A program made the position numbers and the translations under genes. Under the pieces are notes generated by a model. The model made no database searches, was not told where the DNA came from, and was given only the letters and a program-made list of their open reading frames with translations. Below are positions 25,451 through 34,263 of a stretch of DNA of 64,000 bases, in pieces. The DNA lies in NCBI GenBank assembly GCA_019694515.1, contig JAIBBU010000005.1, positions 1 to 64,000 on the forward strand, written 5' to 3'. Source of the DNA: Oligoflexia bacterium (GTDB lineage: Bacteria; Bdellovibrionota_C; UBA2361; JBGSMV01). Numbering within the stretch: the stretch's first letter is position 1; each line of letters opens with the position of its first letter.

Positions 25451-25467
25451 CAGATCGGCAAGATCTG
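25451..25467. promoter_or_regulatory. Inverted repeat CAGATC-N5-GATCTG upstream of flgK
   Basis: A perfect 6-bp inverted repeat lies 30 nt before the flgK ATG, in the 143-nt gap after flgN. It may be part of a leader structure or operator for the hook-associated genes; no convincing sigma-28 promoter was found in this gap. Confidence 0.35.
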
Positions 25468-25495
25468 CCGCATGCTGCATCTAGAGCAGGAATAA

Positions 25496-27145
25496 ATGTC
25501 GGTCAACTACAACAGCAGGATTCTCAATAACGCGGTTCGAGCGCTAAGCGTCAACCAGGCCGTCATCGCTGCAACCGGCAATAACATCGCCAACGTCAAC
25601 ACCCCCGGTTATGCCCGCCGGACTGTCCAGCTTGAAACCAATGTCGAAGGCTCGGTCAGCGGCACCCTGCGCATTGGCGCGGGAGTAAATATCTCGAATG
25701 TGGTGCGGCAGGTTGACGAGTACATGAACCGTATCGTCCGTGATGCGCAGGGAGATGCAGCGGCCTCTACGGTTCAGCAGGATTACATGAAGCGGGTAGA
25801 GGCGCTTTTCCCCCTGGCTGGCAGCAACAGTACGATTGGAAGCTCCATTACGGCCTTTTTTGAAGCAGCTGATAACCTCTCGACCAATCCTTCGAGCATC
25901 GAGCTGCGCGCGAACTTCGTAGCGCGGGCAGGGGACGTAGTAGACAGTATCCGTACCACCTACAACTCGATCGCCAACCTACAAACCGAGATCGACCAGC
26001 GCTTAGGATCGGAGCTGGATAGTGTCAACTCGATTGCCGATCAAATCGCGGGATTGAACACTCTGATCTCGCGGGTTGAGGTCGATGGAATATCAACCGC
26101 TAATGACGAGCGCGATCAGCGCGACCGCTTATTAGAGCAGCTCTCGGAAAAGATCAGCTTTCAAAGTGTGGAGAGTTCCGACGGTTCAATCAGTATTCAG
26201 CTCGCAAACGGCTTTAGCCTAGTTTCCGGAGCCACCAGCCGCCATCTGGAGGTCACGAACAGCCCCAGCTTTGCAACTGGCAGTGCTCCGCCCTCGCTGG
26301 CCGGTGGGCTGCTGAACTATATTGTCTACGATTATGATCAGAGCGACTCCGGGGCTGCGCACGTTGATCTAACCTCCATTATCGGGAACGGCTCGGGCAC
26401 TTTAGCCGGTCTTCTGGCGGTGCGTGGAATTAATGATGCCAACAACACCTCGGCCTTCGACGGTGAGGGGGTTTTAGTAGGCTTGGCTTCCAGGGTCGAG
26501 GCGGTTGCCCGGACCTTCCTGGTCAATATCAATTTGGCCTATCTTGGACCGGATCGAATCGCCGGCGGAGATTATAATCCTTCCTCCGGAGATCTGGACG
26601 GTAATGTGCCCGATCCTTTTGGACTCTTCACGGTCGATCTGGATGCCGGAGACGATTTAAACACTGACGGTGATGAGCGTCCGGAGCTTTCCGATCTCAC
26701 AGCTCTGGGTTACGACAATTTTGCCAGCCGACTCAATTTAACCTTTACCGATCCGCGCAGAGTCGCTGCGGCCCGCGATCTGAGCGGCGGGGCCCTGACG
26801 CCGATTTTCGCTGAGGGTGACGGGCAGAACATGGAGGCGCTGGCAGCTCTGAAAGACCAAGAATACACCTTTGCCGTGGGCAGCTATTCGCTGCGCACGA
26901 CCTTCAGCGGGGCGTATAATGAAACCGTTTCAAGTGTCGGGAATAGCCGGGCGCGCGCCGATCTGGATGCCAAAGTTTACGGCGATAATCTAGTGACTTC
27001 GCAAAACAAGCGCGACGAAATCTCAGCCGTAAATCTCGATGAAGAATTCACTAACCTGATCAAGTTTCAGAAATCTTTCCAGGCCTCGGCCCGACTTATT
27101 AAGACCGCCGGCGATCTACTAGATACAATCGTGAGCTTGATATGA
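25496..27145 (+). CDS. flgK: Hook-associated protein 1 (FlgK)
   Basis: FlgK joins hook and filament. The 549-residue protein has the axial N-terminus LNNAVRALSVNQAVIAATGNNIANVNTPGYARR and a C-terminal coiled coil (SAVNLDEEFTNLIKFQKSFQASARLIKTAGDLLDTI). The middle (about 280-400) is an Asp-rich surface domain. AGGA lies 5 nt before the ATG. Its stop overlaps the flgL start (ATGA). Confidence 0.95.
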   Translation: MSVNYNSRILNNAVRALSVNQAVIAATGNNIANVNTPGYARRTVQLETNVEGSVSGTLRIGAGVNISNVVRQVDEYMNRIVRDAQGDAAASTVQQDYMKRVEALFPLAGSNSTIGSSITAFFEAADNLSTNPSSIELRANFVARAGDVVDSIRTTYNSIANLQTEIDQRLGSELDSVNSIADQIAGLNTLISRVEVDGISTANDERDQRDRLLEQLSEKISFQSVESSDGSISIQLANGFSLVSGATSRHLEVTNSPSFATGSAPPSLAGGLLNYIVYDYDQSDSGAAHVDLTSIIGNGSGTLAGLLAVRGINDANNTSAFDGEGVLVGLASRVEAVARTFLVNINLAYLGPDRIAGGDYNPSSGDLDGNVPDPFGLFTVDLDAGDDLNTDGDERPELSDLTALGYDNFASRLNLTFTDPRRVAAARDLSGGALTPIFAEGDGQNMEALAALKDQEYTFAVGSYSLRTTFSGAYNETVSSVGNSRARADLDAKVYGDNLVTSQNKRDEISAVNLDEEFTNLIKFQKSFQASARLIKTAGDLLDTIVSLI

Positions 27146-28131
27146 CGACACGCGTTTCCGAACTACAAATCAGCCGTAATCTGGTCAATCAGATTGCTCA
27201 GAATCGGGCGCAGGTCGACAAATACAGTAACGAGATCTCATCCGGTGTCAAAGTTGACTCGCCGGGAGACTCGAATTTTTCAGGTACCATTGCGCAATAT
27301 CAAGATACCTTGGCTAAACTGGGCGCTTACAAGAATCGCATCTCTTTTGTGCAGGGTTTTCTGGAGTTCCAGGACAATGCCGTAACACAGGTCGGAGATC
27401 TTCTAACACGCGCCAAAGAGATTGCAGAACAGGGTGCCAATGGCAGCATTAGTTCGCAGGCGCGGTCCGAGCTAGCACCGGAGGTTTTTCAATTGCGTGA
27501 TCAGCTGGTGGCATTGGCGAACAGCACCTATCAAGGGCGCTATGTGTGGGGCGGGGCCGATGATGATGATCCACCCTATGATCCCCAAACCTACACCAAT
27601 TATGGCAGCACGGCGTCTTCGCAGCGCTACACCTTTGACAACGAGGCTGGAACCGCGATTCAGCGTACTATCAATATCGGGCAAGATCTGGATGTCACGA
27701 TTAACACTCCAGCTAACGACGTCTTTGATCGGGCGATTCAGGGGCTGGAGCGGCTGGGTAGGGCGCTGGAGGGATACGATACCCAACCGGCGTCAGGAGC
27801 GCCTACTGGTGCGGGCGGCGCCTATACATTCCCGGCTGATTACACCAATCAAACCAATGCGATTAAGAGCGCAATGGATCTGATGGATACAGCCCGTAAG
27901 AATGATGTTGTGCCTGAGCAGGTCAGTATCGGCGCGCGTTTAAAGCGCCTCGATACCGCCACATCATTGATCGAGTTAACCGAAAATAGCTCCAAGGAGG
28001 TGCTCTCGAAACTTCAGGATGCGGACTACACCGATTCAATTTCGAATCTGAATCTGGCGCAAACAGCGCTGCAGGCAGCGATGACCGTTACCAGCAGGGT
28101 ACTGAGTCAATCCATTCTGGATTATATCTAG
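27142..28131 (+). CDS. flgL: Hook-associated protein 3 (FlgL)
   Basis: FlgL is the second hook-filament junction protein. The 329-residue product has a flagellin-like N-terminus (SRNLVNQIAQNRAQVDKYSNEISSGVKVDSPGDS) and the C-terminal helices ELTENSSKEVLSKLQDADYTDSISNLNLAQTALQAAMTVTSRVLSQSILDYI typical of FlgL. It is coupled to flgK by a 4-nt overlap. A 266-nt gap follows before csrA. Confidence 0.94.
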   Translation: MTTRVSELQISRNLVNQIAQNRAQVDKYSNEISSGVKVDSPGDSNFSGTIAQYQDTLAKLGAYKNRISFVQGFLEFQDNAVTQVGDLLTRAKEIAEQGANGSISSQARSELAPEVFQLRDQLVALANSTYQGRYVWGGADDDDPPYDPQTYTNYGSTASSQRYTFDNEAGTAIQRTINIGQDLDVTINTPANDVFDRAIQGLERLGRALEGYDTQPASGAPTGAGGAYTFPADYTNQTNAIKSAMDLMDTARKNDVVPEQVSIGARLKRLDTATSLIELTENSSKEVLSKLQDADYTDSISNLNLAQTALQAAMTVTSRVLSQSILDYI

Positions 28132-28380
28132 CCCCGCTTCTCGTAGATCGATGTTTTAGAACGCTCGGGTGGTGGAGCTTGCCACCATTCTGCTAGTTCC
28201 TATTCCCTCTTTACAGCATCTTATATTCGGTGGCAGTGTGTCGAACGATGTGACGGCGCACTGCTAGGCCCCTATGCTGATTGCACAATAGGGCTTGAGC
28301 GGGCAAACCGTGTTTCGGGGCGTTAGTTCGCCTGGAAACTATGCAGATCTAAGCATTAAAGATGCATTAAGCGGATTTAA

Positions 28381-28392
28381 GCCAGGGATGGC
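28381..28392 (+). promoter_or_regulatory. csrA leader: CsrA-type hairpin with the ribosome-binding site GGGA in its loop
   Basis: GCCA-GGGA-TGGC is a perfect 4-bp stem presenting GGGA, which is also the ribosome-binding site 9 nt before the csrA ATG. A GGA loop on a small hairpin is the known CsrA-binding geometry, so the site suggests autoregulation of csrA. The stem is short, so chance cannot be excluded alone; the similar flgM and flagellin sites strengthen it. Confidence 0.5.
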
Positions 28393-28397
28393 AAACG

Positions 28398-28760
28398 ATG
28401 TTAATTCTCACTAGAAAGCCCGGGGAAAGCCTTTATATCGGTGATCACATTAAAGTGATCATCGTTGAAATTAAGGGTAATCAGATTCGGGTCGGAATAG
28501 ATGCTCCCGCAGAATTTAGAATTTATCGCGAGGAGATCTATCTCCAGATTCTCGAGGAGAACAAAAAAGCAGCAGAGGCTTCTATGGCTGCGGATAGTGA
28601 CCTCGAGGGTCTGACAGCTGCTTGGAGTGGCAGAGGTCAAGATGGACCAGCGGCCGGCAAGGTCAGCACAGGCGGAGTCAGTGGTACCGGAGTCAGTGCT
28701 ACTAAGCTTAAAGCCACAAGCCCTCAGGTAGTGGTGAAGAGGAAGAAGAGAGATGAATGA
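28398..28760 (+). CDS. csrA: Carbon storage regulator CsrA with extended C-terminal tail
   Basis: CsrA binds GGA motifs in mRNA leaders and blocks ribosome entry. Residues 1-60 are canonical (MLILTRKPGESLYIG, IKVIIVEIKGNQIRVGIDAP, IYREEIY) with the RNA-binding L4/R6 and the C-proximal Arg preserved. The protein is 120 residues, about twice the usual 60-75: a Gly/Ser/Thr/Ala-rich tail ends in a basic KRKKRDE stretch. It overlaps fliW by 8 nt, the antagonist that binds it. Confidence 0.94.
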   Translation: MLILTRKPGESLYIGDHIKVIIVEIKGNQIRVGIDAPAEFRIYREEIYLQILEENKKAAEASMAADSDLEGLTAAWSGRGQDGPAAGKVSTGGVSGTGVSATKLKATSPQVVVKRKKRDE

Positions 28761-29241
28761 CGAAAAGCCTGAACAGCAGGCTGAGACATTCGTATTGAAG
28801 AGCGCGCGCTTTGGCGACCTGAGTGTGCCGGTCTCGACGGTTATTACGTTCCCTTCTGGAATGATCGGATTTCCTCGCGCGCAGCGTTTCGTCATGCTCG
28901 ACTACAAGCCGCCCTTCTCTTGGCTGCATTCTGTCGATGATCCAAATTTGGCGTTTGTGGTGGTCGATGGCGCGGAATTTACCAAACATTTCGATCTCAA
29001 ACCGCCCTTTGGTGATCGCGATAGCGAGTTAAAGGAAGAGGACGAGTACGCCGTGCTGGTGGTGGTGACTGTGCGTCCTGATCCGAAATTGACCACAGCC
29101 AATCTCAAAGCTCCGCTGTTTGTTAATATTCGCAACCGGAAGGGTGTGCAGGTAATCTACGATAACCCCAAACTCTCGACCCGTTACGCTATCTGGGGTG
29201 AGCCGCAAGAGTCTGAGAAGAAAGATCCTGAGAAGAAGTAA
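28753..29241 (+). CDS. fliW: Flagellar assembly factor FliW
   Basis: FliW binds CsrA and flagellin competitively: free FliW relieves CsrA repression of flagellin once flagellin is exported. The 162-residue protein has the family pattern VSTVITFPSGMIGFPRAQRFV, an SWLHSVDDPNLAFVVVD segment and NLKAPLFVNIRNRKGVQVI near the end. It begins inside the csrA 3' end. The HDOD gene ends 10 nt away on the opposite strand. Confidence 0.93.
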   Translation: MNDEKPEQQAETFVLKSARFGDLSVPVSTVITFPSGMIGFPRAQRFVMLDYKPPFSWLHSVDDPNLAFVVVDGAEFTKHFDLKPPFGDRDSELKEEDEYAVLVVVTVRPDPKLTTANLKAPLFVNIRNRKGVQVIYDNPKLSTRYAIWGEPQESEKKDPEKK

Positions 29242-29251
29242 GGCTGTCTGT

Positions 29252-30160
29252 TTATTCGTAGACGTGCTTCTCGCGTGAGAACTGTTCCTGAGTCTCGTTA
29301 ATTATCGCTTCCAGATCGCTTTGCGCGTTCTTCGGATCGAATCCAACCCAAGTTGCAACCTTGCTAATTTCGGCTAGATCGCTGGGGTAACCCTCTGGGT
29401 TGCCGACTCCCGCTGCATGCGAAATTAGATCGGCCAGGCATACCACTCCGGTCTTTTCCTCTAGTTCGTTATCGGGCTTGGTGCTGTCGAGCGGATCTTT
29501 ATAGTGCAAAATCACCTGACAGGTTTCAGGCGAGAAGTTCCACTTCTTGGCGACGAGAGCCCCGATCAGCGGATGGGCAAAGCCCAGCACCTCCTGTTCC
29601 GCCGTAACGTAGTCAATCTGTTCATCGCGAATCATGTTCATGATGCGCAGGTAATCCTTCTGCGTAGCGGTGTTAGCCAGCAGTACAATCTGCCCCAAGC
29701 TATGCAGCAAGCCCAAGAGAAAGATCTCCTCGACATAGCGGCGGCGCAGCTTCTTAGCCACAACGGATGCGCACATCGCCGTACACATCGAATTTTCCCA
29801 GATCATTTTCTCTAGATTTCCGAAGCTCTTGTTGATCTGCCGCAGGGTGGCGGCCACGATGATGCCTTTCAGGGCTTTAAACCCGATAATCATGATGGCC
29901 TGATTCAGGGTGGTAATCTCACGCTGCCTCGAGAACATCGCGGAATTGGCGATCTTCAAAACCCGTGCGGCCAGGGCAGTGTCGCTTTGTAATACTTCGG
30001 TCAATTCGGCAGCGGTGGTTTCGGGATTTTCCACCATGCTAATCGCGCGCGAAGCAACATGCGGCATTGGCGGCAGATCGCCGACCCAAGCCACAATTTC
30101 TCGCCAATCTTTGCCAACTGCGATACGGCCCTCAAATTCTCCCGGTCTGGTCTGGCTCAT
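29252..30160 (-). CDS. HDOD domain protein
   Basis: The 302-residue cytosolic protein has an HDOD domain (about residues 20-220): LPPMPHVASRAISMVENPETTAAELTEVLQSDTALAARVLKIANSA and then the GLLHSLGQIVLL helix pair, without the full His-Asp catalytic dyad of HD-GYP enzymes. HDOD proteins are signalling partners in motility and regulation. It is convergent with fliW, which suggests a motility link. Confidence 0.88.
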   Translation of the reverse strand: MSQTRPGEFEGRIAVGKDWREIVAWVGDLPPMPHVASRAISMVENPETTAAELTEVLQSDTALAARVLKIANSAMFSRQREITTLNQAIMIIGFKALKGIIVAATLRQINKSFGNLEKMIWENSMCTAMCASVVAKKLRRRYVEEIFLLGLLHSLGQIVLLANTATQKDYLRIMNMIRDEQIDYVTAEQEVLGFAHPLIGALVAKKWNFSPETCQVILHYKDPLDSTKPDNELEEKTGVVCLADLISHAAGVGNPEGYPSDLAEISKVATWVGFDPKNAQSDLEAIINETQEQFSREKHVYE

Positions 30161-30368
30161 GCGAGGCTCACATTTCCTGAAAGTTCAATCTCGTTCAGCA
30201 ATACACACCTAAGAGGTAATCGTCAATTAAATTGGGAACTTTGAGCACTTACTTAGGACCGCTGTTTGGCTGTTCAGTTAACCGCCAGAAAGGCCGATAG
30301 GTCTATTTAGGACCCCATTCCATGGGGGCCTGCGTGTATTCGTGTCCATATTGGCTTGGAGGAGGAAG

Positions 30369-30683
30369 ATGGAAGAATTTACCACTGAGATTGTCGGAAA
30401 CAAAGGTGTAATCAAGGTCGCCGGCGATCTCGACTCAGAAACATCCGGGGAAGCGCTGCGTCAGGCATTCAACCGGCTTTATGACCAGGGCAAACGCCAG
30501 ATCGTGCTCGATCTGTCGGGTGTTCAGATCATTAACAGCTACGGCATCGGCAAAGTGCTGATGTGTTACAAGCGGTTGAAATCCGACAATGGAGTATTAA
30601 TGGTTAAACCTCTGGGCGGATTTGTGAAGGAAACATTCGAGCTTTTGATGCTCGATAAGCTCCTTCCAGTGGACGAAGGCTAA
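30369..30683 (+). CDS. STAS-domain anti-sigma factor antagonist
   Basis: The 104-residue protein is a stand-alone STAS domain: GDLDSETSGEALRQAFNRLYDQGKRQIVLDLSGVQIINSYGIGKVLMCYKRLK. The serine in the INSYGIG region occupies the phosphorylation site of SpoIIAA/RsbV proteins. The ATG at 30369 is preferred because GGAGGAGGA is 2-10 nt upstream, stronger than for the in-frame GTG at 30342. It starts an operon with the REC-HATPase gene, the usual kinase partner. Confidence 0.88.
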   Translation: MEEFTTEIVGNKGVIKVAGDLDSETSGEALRQAFNRLYDQGKRQIVLDLSGVQIINSYGIGKVLMCYKRLKSDNGVLMVKPLGGFVKETFELLMLDKLLPVDEG

Positions 30684-30713
30684 ACGGCCTTTCTCCACCG
30701 CGCTGGGGCGGCT

Positions 30714-31625
30714 ATGAAACAATCACGCTGCTCACCAAAACTGCTGTTGGCGGATACAGATCTACGTACCAGGGATGCGCTTTGCGGCCCCTTGCGTGAC
30801 GCGGGATGGAGTATCGACTATGCAGACGAGCCTGCAACTCTGGCGGCATGCGCTAATGGCAAGTTCTATGATGTGGTGGTGACGGATCTCGATCTGTTGA
30901 CGAAAGGCGGCTTAAGCCTGCTTTCCAAACTTCGCGAGTTAAATCCCTCCCAAGCTTTAATTCTGCTCTCGAATGCCCCTGGGGTGGAACCGGTGCCTGA
31001 ATGTCTTCGTTCAGGTGCCGCCAGCTTTTTTTGCAAACCGATTGATTCGCAATCGTTAAAACAGGCGATTTCGCGTGTGATGGAGTTCTCCGCTGCGCAC
31101 AACGGCACCTCCGGGTGGCTGCACTACTGCACCCAAGCGGCGGCACATTATGAATTTGATTCCGTGCAGCTGGCTAAAGAGCGTTTCGTCTTACCCTTAA
31201 TTGCTGAGTTGGAACGCGGCGGTAAAATCGACGCGGACACTAAACTCAAGCTTGATTTGGTGATCAGCGAAGCACTTACAAACAGTTTGGATCACGGCAA
31301 TCTTGAACTGTTATCGGAGTGGCGCGAAGAATTCGATGGGCAGGGCATCGATCGCTACTCCCTCGTGCGTAAGGAAAGACTAAAGGATCCTGCTTACGCC
31401 GGTCGAAAGATCTTCTTAGAAGCACATTATACGCCCCACGAACTGAAAATCGTACTTAGAGATCAGGGCCAGGGATTCCTCGCTGCCAGCAAGCCCCATG
31501 CGCCCGATTCATGTGAACCGAAGATGCATGGTCGTGGTATCACGATCATGAATTCAATCATGGATCGGGTTGAATACACAGCCAGAGGCACCACGCTCAC
31601 CCTGACTAAACACTTGAAGGGTTAA
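30714..31625 (+). CDS. REC-HATPase fusion (receiver plus RsbW/SpoIIAB-like anti-sigma kinase)
   Basis: Residues 1-125 are a receiver domain (LLLADTDLRTRDAL, phosphoacceptor candidate D58 in VVVTDLDLL, and CKP). Residues about 150-303 are a GHKL ATPase of the serine-kinase anti-sigma type: N-box VISEALTNSLDHGNLEL, G1 VLRDQGQGF, G2 GRGITIMNSIMDRVEY. Fusing the two implies a phosphotransfer signal controls an anti-sigma kinase. It follows the STAS gene, its presumed substrate, so this is a partner-switching module; the target sigma factor is unknown. Confidence 0.85.
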   Translation: MKQSRCSPKLLLADTDLRTRDALCGPLRDAGWSIDYADEPATLAACANGKFYDVVVTDLDLLTKGGLSLLSKLRELNPSQALILLSNAPGVEPVPECLRSGAASFFCKPIDSQSLKQAISRVMEFSAAHNGTSGWLHYCTQAAAHYEFDSVQLAKERFVLPLIAELERGGKIDADTKLKLDLVISEALTNSLDHGNLELLSEWREEFDGQGIDRYSLVRKERLKDPAYAGRKIFLEAHYTPHELKIVLRDQGQGFLAASKPHAPDSCEPKMHGRGITIMNSIMDRVEYTARGTTLTLTKHLKG

Positions 31626-31633
31626 GACTCGAG

Positions 31634-31972
31634 ATGGGGCTAAAATTTAGATTACGCGGTCTGGCGGAAACATTTCTAGACGAGATCACCTGTCCGAGTT
31701 GTGGGCGACGCGGCAATGATGATCAACACTTCACTACGGAGATGACCAAGGTGACCTTCGACGGCATCATTGTCGTGGCGCAGTGCCGCGATTGTGCGGA
31801 GATCTTTGTACCCGAAACCCAGCGCCTTGGAGTTCTAAATCCCGAGGGCTTGCGGCAGGCGGTTGAAAAGGACGTGCGGGAGACCGGTGAATCATTGATG
31901 CCGGATGTGAAGGCCGTGCGGCTGAACGCTGAAAAATTAAATGCGCAGAGAAAGGGCGGGGGGCTGCACTAG
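31634..31972 (+). CDS. Hypothetical protein with a four-cysteine zinc-ribbon-like motif
   Basis: The 112-residue protein has C20-P-S-C23 and C51-R-D-C54, a knuckle pair fitting a zinc ribbon, with strands between them. The C-terminus is helical and basic. It lies 8 nt after the REC-HATPase gene and is probably the third gene of that operon, but I do not recognise a specific family. Confidence 0.6.
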   Translation: MGLKFRLRGLAETFLDEITCPSCGRRGNDDQHFTTEMTKVTFDGIIVVAQCRDCAEIFVPETQRLGVLNPEGLRQAVEKDVRETGESLMPDVKAVRLNAEKLNAQRKGGGLH

Positions 31973-31994
31973 CTATAAGAACGGCTCTGTCATT

Positions 31995-32115
31995 ACTCTA
32001 GACGTTGCCTATTTCGGAGACGATAATTCTGTCATTGCGAACCCGAGCTTGGCGAGGGTGAAGCAATCCCTGCCATTCTGTCCTCGAATTGCGTAACTCG
32101 TACAGTTGCGAGGCG
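31995..32115. repeat. MITE-like repeat, copy B (internally deleted)
   Basis: Starts with a GTTGCCTATTTCGGAGACG-type end, then a CTGTCATTGCGAACCCGAG arm and GTGAAGCAATCCCT, and jumps directly to the opposite end CTGTCCTCGAATTGCGTAAC followed by TCGTACAG. The internal 200 nt present in copies C and D are missing. It fills most of the gap between the zinc-ribbon gene and rpmB. Confidence 0.6.
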
Positions 32116-32123
32116 GAGTGAAT

Positions 32124-32366
32124 TTAAACCAACAGCTCTTTGACTGTGAGCTTGTATTTGCGCAGCGTTTCTTGCAGTCCAAGCTTGTCCAAGGTGCGAA
32201 TAATTCTGGTTGATACGCGAATCTTCACGAACTTCTTAAGTTCGGGGACATACACCCGGCGAACCTGGAGATTGACTCTAAAGACATGCTTGGTCTTATT
32301 GTTGGCGTGGCTAACGCGGTGACCGTTCTGATGACTCTTTTTCGAAACTGCGCACTGACGGGACAT
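32124..32366 (-). CDS. rpmB: 50S ribosomal protein L28
   Basis: The 80-residue basic protein has the L28 signature: MSRQCAVSKKSHQNGHRVSHANNKTK, then RVNLQVRRVYVPEL, and KIRVSTRIIRTLDKLG. It is a component of the large ribosomal subunit. The first cysteine pair of zinc-type L28 is not complete (only one Cys), so it is probably the zinc-free form. It is a stand-alone gene. Confidence 0.94.
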   Translation of the reverse strand: MSRQCAVSKKSHQNGHRVSHANNKTKHVFRVNLQVRRVYVPELKKFVKIRVSTRIIRTLDKLGLQETLRKYKLTVKELLV

Positions 32367-32446
32367 GCTGTATCTCCTAACAATCTGAGCTGGGATATAT
32401 GCCTGATTTTTTGATAAAAATCAAACTTCGGGCGGGTCTGCCGGGC

Positions 32447-33469
32447 TTAAAATAACTCCAAGCTATTGATCCGCGGTAGCTGGGCATTAAGCCCCGTCCC
32501 CTCCTGGAAAACTACCGCGCGGAGGAAATATCGGGAATTACCCCCGTAATCTACCTTTGCGATAACTTGGTACCAATTGCTTTCTACGTCGACCATATTA
32601 TAGGTGGCGTTAAAGATCTCTTCACCCACGATATCCCGATATTCAGTGACCCATCCCGGTCTCTTGAAGGGCCCCTCCTTGCGTCGATCTAGGATCCGTT
32701 GCACCAGATTATCATCGATCTCCCGGTGCAGCGCTTTTAGCACCTCGGGAGGAGCGGAGTTAATGTTGACCTTGTATTTGCCCCTAGTAGTTACATAGGG
32801 GAACATTTTCTTTAATCGATTCGGAGTGAACCCGGGAACATTCTTCAGCTCATTGATACTGGCAAGTCTTTCGTTGGGAAATTCTCCCTCCCGCAGCTCT
32901 GATTCGATCCCGTGTGCGAAGGCGCTGCCCTGAAATGACTCCTTGTCCGGGTCGATAAAATCGATCAGATTTCCTACCATCTCCTCGGATTTGAAGACTC
33001 GCTTAGGGAAAAGTCCGCTTTGATCCTCCTCTTGATCGTCGCTAAAACCCAAATGTTGAAACAAATTATACAGCGCCTCGGCCCAGCGGTCGGCTGAGCT
33101 CCCCTGCACCAACTGGTCGATCCGAATCTTTGAATCCTCCGGCCTGATCTCAAGTTCGACTCTGACGTTGGGTTCGTTAATACCAAGCAGTTCTGAAGGA
33201 ATGGGCGCGCTGTTGACGAACATCTCCCAGGGATTAGGCAACTGCTCCTGTTGCGGCCGCTCCTCCATTAATAGGCGCCGGGCCAGGTTCAGGGCTGATT
33301 TCAAAATGTACTCCGCCTGGACGCTGCGGACTGCCATAGCGTTTAGCCGCGAGCTGAGGGTCGTAGAGTATGCCAAATTGACGACTAGGATGGTCATCAG
33401 AGAAACAATGAAGATCACTAGAATGATGGCGAGGCCGCGCTCGGAGCTAATCGGGGGGCGAGGGGACAT
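32447..33469 (-). CDS. gspK: Type II secretion minor pseudopilin GspK
   Basis: GspK caps the type II secretion pseudopilus. The 340-residue protein begins with a prepilin-type leader and helix (SERGLAIILVIFIVSLMTILVVNLAYS, without Glu5 as is usual for GspK) and has the periplasmic SAM-like core with LIDFIDPDKE, ASINELKNVPGFTPNRLKKMFPYVTTRGKYKVNINSAPPEVLKAL. It stands alone here, with no other gsp genes within the window. Confidence 0.88.
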   Translation of the reverse strand: MSPRPPISSERGLAIILVIFIVSLMTILVVNLAYSTTLSSRLNAMAVRSVQAEYILKSALNLARRLLMEERPQQEQLPNPWEMFVNSAPIPSELLGINEPNVRVELEIRPEDSKIRIDQLVQGSSADRWAEALYNLFQHLGFSDDQEEDQSGLFPKRVFKSEEMVGNLIDFIDPDKESFQGSAFAHGIESELREGEFPNERLASINELKNVPGFTPNRLKKMFPYVTTRGKYKVNINSAPPEVLKALHREIDDNLVQRILDRRKEGPFKRPGWVTEYRDIVGEEIFNATYNMVDVESNWYQVIAKVDYGGNSRYFLRAVVFQEGTGLNAQLPRINSLELF

Positions 33470-33545
33470 CTACAAAGTATAGTGGTGATCCTGATGCTGC
33501 GAAAGGTAGGGCGCTCGGAGCGGAAAAAGCACAGGAGCGCGGCAT

Positions 33546-33581
33546 AAAAAAAGCGCCGGGGAAACCGAACTTCCCCGGCGC
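33546..33581 (-). terminator. Rho-independent terminator of the 163-residue hypothetical gene
   Basis: GCGCCGGGGAA (33553-33563) and TTCCCCGGCGC (33571-33581) form an 11-bp stem with a 7-nt loop. Read leftward, the stem is followed by a run of seven T. It lies 23 nt after the stop codon of the minus-strand gene at 33605-34096. Confidence 0.9.
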
Positions 33582-33604
33582 CTTATCGGCGAGACACCAC
33601 ACCC

Positions 33605-34096
33605 TTAGCAATAGTTCATATCCTCATCCACGGTGGCTTTATCCGGAGCGCTAGAGAGTGCCGCCAAGATCGCGCGCGCATCATCTCTAATCATCGCGGA
33701 CAGCCCATTGATCAATCCAACATGACGATTGACCTCATCCCAGTTTCCAGAGGCGATATGTTCACACAATTCTTTTGCGAGGGTCTTCTGCTTTAGCAAG
33801 ATGCCGTCGTACGAATCCAGCCGCTTGATCACCTCCGGCGGCACCGATTCCTTGCTAGCTAAGGTCTTCTTGGCGCTTACAATGGCCTTATCCAGTTCGG
33901 CAAATGAAGCGAAAAGTCTCTCAATAATGTTGTTCTGCATGTACCCCCAAGCTCCGCGTTTTATTTTTCTATAGTCGTTATGACGAGGTTCCGCAACAAT
34001 GTTGCCTAGAACTTCGTAGAACGGGACCATCCGTGTCAGGTCGTTACGCAGTCCTTGCGAGTTTGGCGGAGTCAAAAGCTCCGATTTATTGGGCAT
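33605..34096 (-). CDS. Hypothetical 163-residue helical protein
   Basis: A soluble protein dominated by helices (ERLFASFAELDKAIVSAKKTL, LKQKTLAKELCEHI, LINGLSAMIRDDARAILAALS). No family recognised. It is monocistronic, with a clear terminator, so it is real and probably well expressed. Confidence 0.55.
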   Translation of the reverse strand: MPNKSELLTPPNSQGLRNDLTRMVPFYEVLGNIVAEPRHNDYRKIKRGAWGYMQNNIIERLFASFAELDKAIVSAKKTLASKESVPPEVIKRLDSYDGILLKQKTLAKELCEHIASGNWDEVNRHVGLINGLSAMIRDDARAILAALSSAPDKATVDEDMNYC

Positions 34097-34263
34097 TTAA
34101 GCCCGTTGCAGCTGCTTATATGCGAAAAGCCTGCCAGAGCTAATTATCTGAATTCCATACCCTTCAACCCATGTTACCTGTACTTATAAGCGACAGCCTG
34201 TAGGACTGCGCTACGCAAATCAGATCTGGGCCGGTTTGGCCGCTAAAGCTATCCTGTGACGCT

